Shown: positions 41,943 through 51,086, counted from the first letter of the stretch. The stretch is 64,000 bases of DNA from Peptostreptococcaceae bacterium VA2 (GCA_000686145.1 JMMB01000007.1:744001-808000); one strand, 5' to 3'. The notes: generated by a model from the sequence alone, not told the origin. A program made the numbers and translations.

Positions 41943-42275
41943 TTATGTTTTCAATTCTGGAGTGTTTTCTTCTCCCCATTTACACATTTCATCAATAATC
42001 GGAACCAATGATAGTCCTTTTTCGGATAAAGAATACTCTACCTTTGGAGGAATTTGCGGATATTCTTTACGAGTGATAAGCCCGTCATTTTCTAATTCTT
42101 TAAGCTGCGTACTTAGCATTTTATGTGTGATATAGGGAATATTGCGCTTAAGTCCTCCATATCTTAATATGGATTCACAGCCTAACGCGTATATAATTCT
42201 CATTTTCCACTTGCCGCCTATTATAGAGACTGTATATTCAAAAGGTGTCTGTTTACTCCGACTTAATGTATCCAT
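41943..42275 (-). CDS. HxlR-family transcriptional regulator, copy 1
   Basis: 110 residues, a winged helix of the HxlR type: SIIGGKWKMRIIYAL, RYGGLKRNIPYITHKMLSTQLKEL (recognition helix) and GLITRKEYPQIPPKVEYSLSEKG. These regulators often sense electrophiles or redox stress and control adjacent oxidoreductases. A single cysteine (in ALGCES) and another near the end (EMCKW) could be sensing residues. It is divergent from a broken old-yellow-enzyme gene, which it probably regulated. GGAGAG precedes the ATG by 9 bases. Confidence 0.92.
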   Translation of the reverse strand: MDTLSRSKQTPFEYTVSIIGGKWKMRIIYALGCESILRYGGLKRNIPYITHKMLSTQLKELENDGLITRKEYPQIPPKVEYSLSEKGLSLVPIIDEMCKWGEENTPELKT

Positions 42276-42297
42276 TCAATAACACTCTCCTTTTAGT

Positions 42298-42324
42298 AAG
42301 TATACTACTAAAAAGTGCATACTT
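42298..42324. promoter_or_regulatory. Putative HxlR operator between divergent genes
   Basis: A dyad: AAGTATACTAC on the left and AGTGCATACTT on the right, 23 bases upstream of the HxlR start. Similar half-sites (GTATACTA, AAGTGCCTACTT) lie at 59504-59534. Confidence 0.5.
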
Positions 42325-42431
42325 TCTTTTTATTTTAATTATAATTATAATTAAAATAAGAGGGGAATACAAGTGTATGCATATTGCTTAATTGGAAGAT
42401 AGTAATAGTGAAAATATTAAATTCAATTTAG

Positions 42432-43440
42432 ATAAAAAATGTTGACTTTAAGAACAGAATAGTAATGTCTCCAATGGTTCCTTTTGGGTTGCCACCATGC
42501 ATAGATGGAGTTATGAGAGATGAATTGTTACAGCACTATTTACAAAGGGCATCCAGTGGTATGGGGCTTATGATTTGGCAATCCCTTTTTGTCACTTCTA
42601 AGAAAATGTTAGATGGTGGTGCAGGAGTCTATTCAGATGCACATAAAGTCTTTCTAAAAAAATTAGTAGAAGCATGTCAGCAATGGAAGCACAACTTGCT
42701 TACCCCAGTATAGGTTATCATAATGGGGATTCAATCGATCAATTAACGGAAGATGATATGGAAGAAATCAAAAATGAGTTTGTTAGTACAGCAGAACTAT
42801 GTAAACAGTCCGGTGTGACGGAATAGAATTACATGGTGTTCATAGCTTTTTCCTTAATATGGTAGCATCCCCTCTATCAAATAAACAGGGAGATCAATAC
42901 GGTGATGATATCAATGGAAGACTACTACTGGTAAAAAAGATTGTCAAAGAAATCAAAGCATTTGCGAATGATGATTTTATTGTTTCCTACCGTATGGGCT
43001 GGAACGATGATTTAGAACTTAACGTTCAAACGGCACAGGCATTGGGACGTATCGGGATAGAACTGCTGCATATTTCCTCCGGTATACCCACTGATAGGAA
43101 GCCGAAAATCCCAAGTGACTTTCTATTCAATGAGATTGTGTATACAGGTATTCAGATAAAAAAACATGTACACGTTCCTGTGACCGTTGTAAGTAATATC
43201 GGGATATTGAACAGGGGAAATGCATTACTTGAAAACGGTTTATGTGATTTTGTGGCATATGGAAAGCCGTTTTTAGCTGATGCAGCATTCCTAATAAAGT
43301 CTTTGAAAAATTACGACTATAAGTCCTGTTTTGAATGCAGAACCTGTCAGTGGTTTATAAATGGAGAGAAGTGCCCAGCTCATATAAACGCGAAAACTAT
43401 CAAGACGATTAAAAACGAAAAAATTTTATGGAGGAAATAA
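42432..43440 (+). pseudogene. Old-yellow-enzyme family NADH:flavin oxidoreductase, broken by frameshifts and stops
   Basis: Pieces of one protein appear in order: FKNRIVMSPMVPFG (from about 42447), QRASSGMGLMIWQ, then a frameshift near 42700 into AYPSIGYHNGDSIDQLTEDDM, a stop near 42825, and a third piece from 42859 (SPLSNKQGDQYG to the end). The last piece has the FMN-barrel segments SYRMGWNDDLEL and CDFVAYGKPFLAD and the iron-sulfur cysteines CFECRTCQW with EKCPA. Intact relatives reduce enones or similar electrophiles. The 3' part is richer in G+C than its neighbours, which suggests foreign origin. It cannot make a full enzyme. Confidence 0.85.
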
Positions 43441-43443
43441 AAA

Positions 43444-44208
43444 ATGAAGATATTAATAACTGGATCTGAAGGTAATATTGGTAAATACTTAACTAAACAT
43501 TTGTATCTAAAACATGATATAATTGCAACAGTTAAAAGTAAAGAGTCCTCGAATATCTATGATTCTCTCGAAAATGTTACAACAACTGTACTCGATATAG
43601 AGGATTTTTCAGCTTGTCAAAACATTATTAAAAATATTGATATGGTAATACATCTTGCTGGAATACCAAGCCCTGATTCAACTTTCGAAGATGTACTAAA
43701 TATTAATATGATAGGAACTAGAAATGTTTTAGAGTCAGCTCATATAAATGGTATAGAAAGAATAATCTTTGCTTCTAGTGCACAAACAATTGAAAGTTAT
43801 TCTATTGATAGACAAATTGAAACAACAGATCCTATTAGACCTAAAAATCTTTATGGGGTTTCAAAATGTTTTTGTGAAGCTCTTTGTTCCTATTATTCTT
43901 ATCAAAAAGAACTAGAATGTATTTCAATAAGGATAGCTGCTTTTGATGAAGTTAAAAATCAAAATAAGAATCTTGGGGTTAGAGATCTTAGTGCATATCT
44001 TAGCCCAAAAGATTTTTGTCAGCTTATTGATAAATGTATAGAAGTAAATATGAAAGAACCTTATTATATATTAAATGCAGTATCAAACAATACTTATAAA
44101 AGACTTTCTCTTGAAAACACAAAATCATTGGTTGGTTATGACCCTTCTGATAATGCTTTTATTGAATGTGGAATAATTCAGAAAACTGCTGCCAATCCTT
44201 ACACTTAA
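43444..44208 (+). CDS. NAD-dependent epimerase/dehydratase (extended SDR family)
   Basis: 254 residues: the Rossmann motif TGSEGNIG at the N-terminus, VIHLAGIPSPD, FASSAQT and the catalytic YGVSK. It binds NAD(P) and acts on a nucleotide sugar or small carbonyl compound; substrate unknown. GGAGG precedes the ATG, and the stop of the old-yellow-enzyme remnant is only 3 bases upstream. The two were one operon under the divergent HxlR regulator. It is itself intact. Confidence 0.85.
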   Translation: MKILITGSEGNIGKYLTKHLYLKHDIIATVKSKESSNIYDSLENVTTTVLDIEDFSACQNIIKNIDMVIHLAGIPSPDSTFEDVLNINMIGTRNVLESAHINGIERIIFASSAQTIESYSIDRQIETTDPIRPKNLYGVSKCFCEALCSYYSYQKELECISIRIAAFDEVKNQNKNLGVRDLSAYLSPKDFCQLIDKCIEVNMKEPYYILNAVSNNTYKRLSLENTKSLVGYDPSDNAFIECGIIQKTAANPYT

Positions 44209-44242
44209 GCTAATTTTATCGGCCTTGCCAATATGAATAACA

Positions 44243-44468
44243 GCAACAGTATTAGCAAATGAAAAAGATGCACAGTGCTACTATCTCAAAAAGATAGAGT
44301 AGATGACGTAACTCTACCAGAGATAAAAAAATTAAAGTTAAAGATATAATAATTTCAAGATATTGAGAACAAATTAGGAATAAACAAATTGAGAGAGTTG
44401 CTGGACAAGATAGATATGAAACAGCAGTAAAATTATCTGAAAGATTTCTCATACAAATAAAGCTTTAG
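44243..44468 (+). pseudogene. Remnant of a CWB2 cell-wall protein gene
   Basis: Frame-shifted pieces read ATVLANEKDA, then VLLSQKDRVDDVTLPEIKKLK (from 44275), then ERVAGQDRYETAVKLSERF (44391-44447). These match, in order, the end of one CWB2 repeat and the start of the next. At least two frameshifts and a stop at 44466-44468 break it. It is about 24 kb from the functional CWB2 genes in this window. No signal peptide part remains. Confidence 0.8.
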
Positions 44469-44496
44469 GGAGTAAGTAAATAATATTTAAATGATA

Positions 44497-44536
44497 AAAA
44501 AAGGCTTAGATAAATTAACATTACTAGCCTTTTTTG
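44497..44536. terminator. Terminator after the CWB2 remnant
   Basis: AAAAAAGGCT and AGCCTTTTTT with a 19-base loop; probably left over from the decayed gene. Confidence 0.6.
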
Positions 44537-44762
44537 ATTAACGAATTATGTCCGTCGTCGTTACAACTAGGGGCTAGGGTGAAGAGTATGATGGAGGGGC
44601 AAAGGTTTTAAAAGACGAAGGGGTACTTCAAACAGAAATAAATTATTTATAAGAAAACTAATAACAAATAAAAAATGTAATAGCCAAGTAGAATATATAG
44701 TTATTTTATACTTTACTTGACTATATTTAAATATAAAAATTAGCAATAAAAAAATTATTCTA
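44537..44762. other. Gene-free stretch with a short coding-like tail
   Basis: Bases 44578-44652 read as GEEYDGGAKVLKDEGVLQTE and four more codons before a stop, with a stop directly upstream, so it looks like the lost 3' end of a gene I cannot name. An imperfect 18-base hairpin (about 44681-44728) follows. Confidence 0.35.
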
Positions 44763-45230
44763 TTAAATTCCTCTTAACTTTCTTATTTCTTTTTGAATTT
44801 CATTTTCTGAATTGAAATTGAAGCTCAAAGATATAGCATGAAATACTATACCTAATCCCCAACCCAAAACAGGAACTATGTATTCAAATTTAAAACCATT
44901 AATTAATAATAATGCCACTGATATAACTGAAAATATAAAATATATTCCTATATGAATTTTAAAACCTATTTTTGATTCTACTCTTTTTTTAGCCAAGTCA
45001 TATAATTCTTTATCTGACATTGATTTCATAAAGTACGCTCCTTTTTTAAAAAAATTTTTATCAATATTTATTTCATTAACTTCAAAATAGTAACTTAACA
45101 TTTCTCCTAAATAATCATTTATCTCTTTCTGCTTTTCAGATACTTCATAGTTCCAACTAGATATATCATTATTAAATTTCATTAAATTTGGCAGTAAATC
45201 CATATTTCCACCTGTAAAGTCCGAAATCAT
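44763..45230 (-). CDS. 2TM-domain small membrane protein
   Basis: The C-terminal 88 residues match the 2TM family (PF13239): LYDLAKKRVESKIGFKIHIGIY, two membrane helices, and VPVLGWGLGIVFHAISLSF. In other bacteria this domain occurs alone or with histidine kinases; function unknown. A strong AAGGAG lies 8 bases before an internal ATG at 45029, so the real gene may be only 44763-45029. The 67 upstream residues (EKQKEINDYLGEMLSYYFEV) are open and protein-like but unmatched. The longer form from 45230 or 45203 is possible. Confidence 0.65.
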   Translation of the reverse strand: MISDFTGGNMDLLPNLMKFNNDISSWNYEVSEKQKEINDYLGEMLSYYFEVNEINIDKNFFKKGAYFMKSMSDKELYDLAKKRVESKIGFKIHIGIYFIFSVISVALLLINGFKFEYIVPVLGWGLGIVFHAISLSFNFNSENEIQKEIRKLRGI

Positions 45231-45635
45231 TTGCCACTATAGTTTAGCTAATTCTACACTTTCTATACTGTTTACAGGTGTATTAGACCTTTTTAATAGT
45301 TTTTACAAGTAACGTTATTGGGCACCAATAAATATGACGTCCAATGTAAAGAAATTACAGTCTATTGGAGTAGAGTAGTAGTTTCTAATCAATCAAAGAT
45401 TATTTTTTCTTGAATTTAATTTCTAATAATTTAAATTCAAAGTCATAGCCACTTTTTCTAGGAATGTTATCAAGAATAAATTTTAAAAAAACTGTAAAAA
45501 ACTAAATCTATACATACTATATATGTATAGTATGTAGTATTAATAAAGTCCAGTAAATAATTTGCTGGACTTTAATTAGTAATATATTAATATTGTTCAT
45601 CAAAACTTCCCTACAAATTAGAAGTTCTACTTCGA
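45231..45635. other. Gene-free stretch
   Basis: No gene is supported. A plus-strand run of about 35 codons (about 45318-45412, including KYDVQCKEITVYWSRVVVSN) ends at a stop and might be a remnant. TATACATACTATATATGTATAG-type A+T repeats lie near 45510-45535. Confidence 0.3.
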
Positions 45636-47216
45636 TTATTTGTATTTTTGCAAAAACTCTTTATCCTTATGTATATATTTTCTATCAAACCGTTGAGTAT
45701 AATCTGTAATATACAACTCATCACCTTTAGTTTTGATTTCTATATTACCATGTTCTTTATAGAAGCCAAACACGTTCAATTCATCTAAAGATGAAATAAT
45801 ATTATGATTTATTTGTCTAAAATTAAGATATCCAAGGAACTCCTCGTATGAATTACATTCCTGTGTAATAATATCCAAATCATAAATGTTTACAACATAC
45901 GGTACTACACTTATATTCTTATCAATCTCAATATACTTTGTAATTTCAGATGGAATAATGCCAAAATTCTCAGCAGTTACACAAACAATATATTTCACAG
46001 CAGTATCATCAATATGGACTTCTTGCGCTGTTTCCTCTACATATTTTATAAAGGTTTTTCCATCTTGCACTCGCTTTATTGAACGTACACCTTGATCATA
46101 CGCCGCACCAATTGCTTTATATACATCTTTTTTTATATCATCATTACTTCCATTTAACGCATTAAGTGTTAAAATTTTGCTTTTGCACTCACAAAATAAT
46201 GTTCCTTCTGGCATACATACAGTTACATCAGCCTCACCATCTTCATCAGAATATTTCAGCGAACTTAATATATTTTCTTTTTTAACTATTCTTTTAAAAT
46301 ACAATTGAGTTAGCTCTTCTACGACATGGCCCCTATTTTTTGTATATATACCCACTACTTGTTTATCAAAAATCTTTTCAGCAATAAAAGTATAGTGAAA
46401 AAGTTTCGGTAAATTCATTAATGTTGAAAATAATAATGGCATATAAATATATTTCCCAAAATCGATAAATGGTTTGGATGTCAATATTTTAAGTTCTTCT
46501 AAATCTACCTTTTTGTATTCTCCTACAAAAGCATTAGCACTCAAGTAATCACAGATACAATCTACCTCTTCTGAATCAATAACTTTTCGTAAATCATCTT
46601 TATTTATTCTGAAAACATATCCTTCTTTTATACTAGGGAGTTGTGGATTAATCTTTCCGCAAAATGCTTTTATCATATTTTTGATTTTATATTTATTCGA
46701 ATGGGCTTTTGTAACTCTAACTCCATATGTATAAAAAATATATAAAATCATTTTCTTGTATGAAGTAAAAGTAAATCCTAGCTTAGCTTTTATTTCTTGA
46801 TCTAATGGAGAATACAATCTTTCTGCAAAGCTAATAAGCTGATGGATATATCCATCTCCACGAAATGCTATATTTTTCAACTTCATATGCTGTGATTGTA
46901 AAAAGGCTTCTTTTTCTTCATCTGTTGCACTTACCATCTTTAGAGTTTCGGTAAATAATTCTTTAATATTTGGAGTAAAAGCCTCTTTACAATATTCTTT
47001 TAATTTGAGATAATCCCCCCATTCAAACAGTTTATTACCACTATCTTTACAACTAAATAATGCATTAGCTGCAAGATACTCAGATGCAGGTATTAATGAA
47101 TCTACACCATTACCATATAATAGCATCTGCATTTCAATTATTCCCGACATAACATCCTCTAACGAATATTGTGATAGGAATTCCACTATTTCATCTGTAT
47201 TGCTCATTTTAACCAT
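45636..47216 (-). CDS. Unrecognised protein with PD-(D/E)XK nuclease-like motif
   Basis: 526 residues from an ATG at 47216, 8 bases after AGGAAGG; TTG at 47243 is in frame. I do not recognise the family. The middle part (about residues 300-360) shows GHVVEELTQLYF, then DEDGEADVTVCM, then TLFCECKSKIL. This is an E...D...ExK pattern like PD-(D/E)XK restriction-type nucleases. The N-terminal 280 residues are mostly helical without named motifs. No methyltransferase or helicase gene is adjacent. It lies in the accessory region and may be a stand-alone defence or repair nuclease; this is inference. Confidence 0.6.
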   Translation of the reverse strand: MVKMSNTDEIVEFLSQYSLEDVMSGIIEMQMLLYGNGVDSLIPASEYLAANALFSCKDSGNKLFEWGDYLKLKEYCKEAFTPNIKELFTETLKMVSATDEEKEAFLQSQHMKLKNIAFRGDGYIHQLISFAERLYSPLDQEIKAKLGFTFTSYKKMILYIFYTYGVRVTKAHSNKYKIKNMIKAFCGKINPQLPSIKEGYVFRINKDDLRKVIDSEEVDCICDYLSANAFVGEYKKVDLEELKILTSKPFIDFGKYIYMPLLFSTLMNLPKLFHYTFIAEKIFDKQVVGIYTKNRGHVVEELTQLYFKRIVKKENILSSLKYSDEDGEADVTVCMPEGTLFCECKSKILTLNALNGSNDDIKKDVYKAIGAAYDQGVRSIKRVQDGKTFIKYVEETAQEVHIDDTAVKYIVCVTAENFGIIPSEITKYIEIDKNISVVPYVVNIYDLDIITQECNSYEEFLGYLNFRQINHNIISSLDELNVFGFYKEHGNIEIKTKGDELYITDYTQRFDRKYIHKDKEFLQKYK

Positions 47217-47649
47217 CAACCTATCCTTCCTATTGTTACACAAATTCCTATTTATCTATATGTTATCTGATGTATAGCTATTTTGCATTATATAACAATT
47301 GCGAATTAATCTATAATATGATTATGTTATTACTTTAGATATTTTGCTACTGGTATAATAGGTAGTCCATTATCATCAATATATATGCTCTATAAAATAA
47401 GTCTGAAGTACAGTCAATTAATTACTAAATCTAGTATTTATTGACTGTAGTCAAGTTTATTTAAATAAATATGTACCTAAATATTAGTCTAAAAATTGAC
47501 TTTGGTTGTTTTAATTTTAAATTTTAATAAAACATAGTAAATCAAGGCATTGAATCAACTTTGGTGATAATCTGCATAAAAAACGTAGGTTGGGATATAA
47601 GCATTTTTTTCCCATTAACACGGATTTTAAACTATTATAATTTCCTTGT
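47217..47649. other. Gene-free stretch with an A+T-rich hairpin
   Basis: No gene is seen. TACAGTCAAT and ATTGACTGTA arms (47409-47418, 47440-47449) enclose an ACTA-TAGT inner stem, giving a 41-base near-palindrome. It might be a small mobile repeat or a terminator; no copy was noticed elsewhere in the window. Confidence 0.35.
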
Positions 47650-47687
47650 AATTAAAAAAGCTAGTATTTCTACTAGCTTTTTTAATT
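47650..47687. terminator. Bidirectional terminator
   Basis: A 17-base perfect stem (47650-47666 and 47671-47687, AAAAAAGCTAGTA core) around TTTC, with A and T runs. It overlaps the stop of the minus-strand gene that follows. Confidence 0.92.
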
Positions 47688-48174
47688 AGAATGGTATTTC
47701 TACATTATCGATATGAAATTTTAACTGTTCATTTATTTTTATTTCTTCGTAATCTTGATGTATTATAGAGTTTTTTATTAAAGTTTGCTCGGTAATATAT
47801 GTATCACTTCCTTGATAACTTTTTTTATCATCTAAATTAGCAATAAAAGGTATCTCTTGTTTAGCTTTAGTATGAGTGTTATATATTGTTTTATCTAAAC
47901 TACTAGATATTAAACTTTCCATACTATCTTTTGCTATTTGATAAGACATACCTTGTTTATTCTCCATATATCTCATATGTTTTTGAAGATGATCCATGTT
48001 ATAGTGAAAATGAAAACTTGCATAATAATAGTCTATATTAGGAAATAAACTTTTATATTCTTCCAGTAAATAAGTCTTAACTTGTCTTTTAAATTCATCC
48101 CATTTGCCAAAAATAAATATCCTACATTTATTTCTAATATTTATTTTTTCCATTATTTCAAACTCTGATTCCAT
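47686..48174 (-). CDS. Protein of unknown function
   Basis: 162 residues, charged, without signal peptide or membrane helix. Notable are KCRIFIFGKWDEFKRQVKTYL, YYYASFHFHYNMDHLQKHM (aromatic and His-rich) and a regular Lys/Ser/Asp C-terminal half. I do not recognise the family. Neither the ATG at 48174 nor the one seven codons later has a good ribosome site, so the start is uncertain. It is transcribed alone, towards the terminator at 47650-47687. Confidence 0.6.
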   Translation of the reverse strand: MESEFEIMEKINIRNKCRIFIFGKWDEFKRQVKTYLLEEYKSLFPNIDYYYASFHFHYNMDHLQKHMRYMENKQGMSYQIAKDSMESLISSSLDKTIYNTHTKAKQEIPFIANLDDKKSYQGSDTYITEQTLIKNSIIHQDYEEIKINEQLKFHIDNVEIPF

Positions 48175-48307
48175 TATAGCATTATGTCCAAATGTGTTTG
48201 AATGGTGATGTACACCTTTTTTATTTGCTATAAGTTGAATAAATATGTATAAATAAACAAAAAATTTAGGTATAATTGCATAAGAGATAAATAATTAGGA
48301 GGTAGAT

Positions 48308-49204
48308 ATGGATATTCAATTAAGTATATTAGAATTTTTTCAAAGTGTAAGATCTCCGATATTAGATACTATATTTTTAATATCTACAATAAGTACTGAA
48401 TTACCAGTTATTGTGTTATTTACTACATTAATGTATTGGTGTTTAAATAAAGAATATGGTCAGAAAATTTTATTTTCACTAATTGGTAATATAACAGTAA
48501 ATACAGGAATAAAAGAATTTTTTAAAGCTCCAAGACCAATAGGAACAAAAGGTATAAAATCTATGAGGGTATCAACTGCAACTGGATATTCTTTTCCAAG
48601 TGGACATACTCAAAGTGCTACTTCCTTTTGGGTGAGTTTAATCACAATATTTAAAACAAACTGGGTAACTTTAATTGGGATTATAATGATTTTAGGAGTT
48701 GGTATATCAAGAATATACTTAGCAGTACATTGGCCTATAGATGTGCTTTGTGGATGGATATTTGGGATAATATTTGCCATTTTATTTGGGAAAATATTTG
48801 ATTATGTTCATAAAAATAAAAAGTATTGGGTTTTATTTTTAATAGTAGGATTATTTGCACTAGGATTATTCTTAGTAAATAGCGAAACTTATATAAAAGT
48901 ACTTGGATTATTAAGTGGATTTGTATTAGGATACATAGTTGAAGATAAGTTTATACAGTTTGAAACTAATGATAACAACAAAGGTAAAATTAATTTTAGT
49001 AATAAAAAAAATAATAAAATAAAAATAAATATATATAGATTTTTGATAGGGATAATAACACTAGGTGCTATGTATTTAGGGCTTAAGTATATTATGCCAG
49101 AGGGTTATATATTTAATTACATAAGATATACTGTACTTGTATTTTATGGAATAGCAGGAGTTCCAGCATTATTTAAATTATTTAAACTAGATAAAAAATA
49201 TTAA
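48308..49204 (+). CDS. PAP2-family membrane phosphatase
   Basis: 298 residues, about 8 helices. The three phosphatase motifs are present: KAPRPIGTKG (K-x6-RP type), YSFPSGHTQS and GISRIYLAVHWPIDVLCGW. It should act on lipid phosphates such as undecaprenyl pyrophosphate or phosphatidic acid derivatives on the outer face. An extra C-terminal part (about 190-298) holds further helices and a Lys/Asn-rich loop. AGGAGG precedes the ATG. It is followed 13 bases later by the flavoprotein gene. Confidence 0.88.
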   Translation: MDIQLSILEFFQSVRSPILDTIFLISTISTELPVIVLFTTLMYWCLNKEYGQKILFSLIGNITVNTGIKEFFKAPRPIGTKGIKSMRVSTATGYSFPSGHTQSATSFWVSLITIFKTNWVTLIGIIMILGVGISRIYLAVHWPIDVLCGWIFGIIFAILFGKIFDYVHKNKKYWVLFLIVGLFALGLFLVNSETYIKVLGLLSGFVLGYIVEDKFIQFETNDNNKGKINFSNKKNNKIKINIYRFLIGIITLGAMYLGLKYIMPEGYIFNYIRYTVLVFYGIAGVPALFKLFKLDKKY

Positions 49205-49217
49205 AAGAGGTGCGATT

Positions 49218-50444
49218 TTGAAAAAAGTAGTGATAATAGGAGCAGGAGCAGCAGGTATGATGGCAGCTTCTGTAGCAGCAGATAGAGGGTTAGATGTAAC
49301 TTTAGTTGAGAAAAATAATAGAGTAGGAAGAAAAATTTTAATAACAGGAAAAGGTAGATGTAACATAACTAGTGATTGTGAAATAGAGGAACTAATAGAA
49401 AATGTACCTACTAATGGTAAATTTTTATATAGTGCATTTTATACTTTTACAAACGATGATGTTATATCTATGTTTAACAATTTAGGTGTGAAAACAAAAA
49501 CTGAAAGAGGAAAAAGAGTATTTCCAGAAAGTGATAAAGCACACGATGTAGCTAATGCACTAGAAAAACAAATTAAAAATAAAAAAGTAGATATAATATT
49601 AAATGCAAAAGTAGATAAAATAATATGTAGGGATAATAAAATAGAGAAAGTTATTTTAAATAACAAAAAAGAAATAAAATGTGACTCCGTAATAGTAGCT
49701 ACAGGAGGGCTTAGTTATCCTCTTACAGGTTCTACTGGTGACGGATATAAGTTTGCTAAGTCTGTCGGTCATACAGTAACTGATATCAAGCCATCATTAA
49801 TAGGAATGGAAGTACAAGAAAAGTTTGTAGAAGAATTAGAAAAATTATCACTTAGAAATATAGCTATTAGCGTTTATAATAGTAAAAATAAAAAAGTATA
49901 CGATGATTTTGGAGAACTTGAATTTACTAAATATGGACTTGATGGTCCGGTAATTAAATCAGCTAGTTGCAGAATGAAAGATACTAGTAAAGAAAATTAT
50001 AAAATATCTATAGATTTAAAACCTGCACTAGATGAAGAAAAGTTAGATAAAAGAATACAAAAAGATTTTCAAAAATACACTAATAAGAAATTTGAAAATT
50101 CATTAGATGATTTATTACCTAAAAAACTAATACCAATAATAATAACATTAAGTGATATAGATAGAGAACTCGTAGTTCATCAGATATCTAGAGAACAAAG
50201 AAAGAATTTAGTACACTTATTAAAAAATTTAACTTTCACATTAAAAAGATACAGACCAATAGATGAAGCAATAATAACATCTGGAGGAGTAAAAGTAAGT
50301 GAAATAAATTCAAGTACTATGGAATCTAAATTAGTAGAAGGATTATTCTTTTCTGGTGAAGTTATAGATGTTGATGCATATACTGGAGGATTCAATCTTC
50401 AAATAGCATTTTCAACAGGGTATTTAGCAGGATATTATTGTTAG
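49218..50444 (+). CDS. NAD(P)/FAD-dependent oxidoreductase (HI0933/BaiN-like flavoprotein)
   Basis: 408 residues. The FAD-binding GAGAAGMMAA motif lies at the N-terminus, followed by EKNNRVGRKILITGKGRCN, the signature of the HI0933 family, then ATGGLSYPLTGSTGDGY and the C-terminal GEVIDVDAYTGGFNLQIAFSTG. The reaction is unknown; BaiN in bile-acid-converting clostridia belongs here, but that role should not be assumed. The start is TTG, 6 bases after AGAGGTG. It probably shares an operon with the PAP2 gene. Confidence 0.87.
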   Translation: MKKVVIIGAGAAGMMAASVAADRGLDVTLVEKNNRVGRKILITGKGRCNITSDCEIEELIENVPTNGKFLYSAFYTFTNDDVISMFNNLGVKTKTERGKRVFPESDKAHDVANALEKQIKNKKVDIILNAKVDKIICRDNKIEKVILNNKKEIKCDSVIVATGGLSYPLTGSTGDGYKFAKSVGHTVTDIKPSLIGMEVQEKFVEELEKLSLRNIAISVYNSKNKKVYDDFGELEFTKYGLDGPVIKSASCRMKDTSKENYKISIDLKPALDEEKLDKRIQKDFQKYTNKKFENSLDDLLPKKLIPIIITLSDIDRELVVHQISREQRKNLVHLLKNLTFTLKRYRPIDEAIITSGGVKVSEINSSTMESKLVEGLFFSGEVIDVDAYTGGFNLQIAFSTGYLAGYYC

Positions 50445-50548
50445 ATAAAGCATTATGTTTGTGGTAAAAATTACCAAGGATTAAAATTTTGTAACTTCAT
50501 ATAATACTATCAAGCAACAAAATTATATCAGAAAGAAGGTAATCAACA

Positions 50549-50761
50549 ATGACAAATACTAACAATAAAAAAGCAGTACCTCAAGCTAAACAAGCTTTAA
50601 ACCAAATGAAATTAGAAATAGCTAATGAACTTGGTATGCAAAACTATCAAGAAGCAGATAAAGGAAATCTTACTGCAAGAGAGAATGGTTATGTAGGTGG
50701 ATACATGACTAAAAAATTAGTTGAAATGGCTGAACAACAAATGGCTGGAAAACAAAAATAG
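50549..50761 (+). CDS. Small acid-soluble spore protein, alpha/beta type
   Basis: A 70-residue SASP: QALNQMKLEIANELGM with the GPR protease site region, then GNLTARENGYVGGYMTKKLVEMAEQQ, the conserved DNA-binding part. It coats and protects DNA in the dormant spore and shows that the host sporulates. AGAAGG precedes the ATG. A forespore sigma-G promoter is expected; CATATAATA near 50498 could be its -10 element, but no convincing -35 is seen. Confidence 0.95.
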   Translation: MTNTNNKKAVPQAKQALNQMKLEIANELGMQNYQEADKGNLTARENGYVGGYMTKKLVEMAEQQMAGKQK

Positions 50762-50779
50762 TAAATTATTAAATAAATA

Positions 50780-50830
50780 AAAAGGTGTCTTTTAAATTAC
50801 TCAGGTGATTTAAAAGACACCTTTTTTTAT
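50780..50830 (+). terminator. Rho-independent terminator after the SASP gene
   Basis: An 18-base stem, 50780-50797 and 50808-50825 (AAAAGGTGTCTTTTAAAT side), then a T run. Confidence 0.95.
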
Positions 50831-50915
50831 TGGAAAAATAAAAAATATAGGTTTGGATAAAAAAAATATAGATGGATAAAATAAATAAGAATAAATTATA
50901 TAAGGAGTGATACAT

Positions 50916-51086
50916 ATGTCCACTATAAACTTTGAAGAAGTAAAAACTAAATTTATAAATGCAGACTTAGATGAAAAGATTCGTATTTATACAACAACAG
51001 AAGGATTGTCAGTAACTGAATTTAAAGAACTTTTAAAATATTATCCAATACAATACTTATCCAAATTAGAAAAAGCATTAGGATAA
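50916..51086 (+). CDS. Small protein of unknown function (56 residues)
   Basis: ATG at 50916 lies 8 bases after TAAGGAG, a strong ribosome site. The product starts MSTINFEEVKTKFINADLD and ends LSKLEKALG. It is acidic and helical, with two segments (FEEVKTKFI and FKELLKYYPIQYLSKLEKAL) that could form a small helical bundle. No signal peptide. It sits between two terminators and so is its own transcription unit. Confidence 0.7.
   Translation: MSTINFEEVKTKFINADLDEKIRIYTTTEGLSVTEFKELLKYYPIQYLSKLEKALG

Noticed and set aside
47409-47449. CRISPR repeat or MITE
   Set aside because: A single hairpin with no repeated copies or spacers in the window.
49218-50444. Bile-acid 7-dehydroxylation gene baiN
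   Set aside because: Only family-level similarity; no other bai genes are present, so a general flavoprotein is the safer call.
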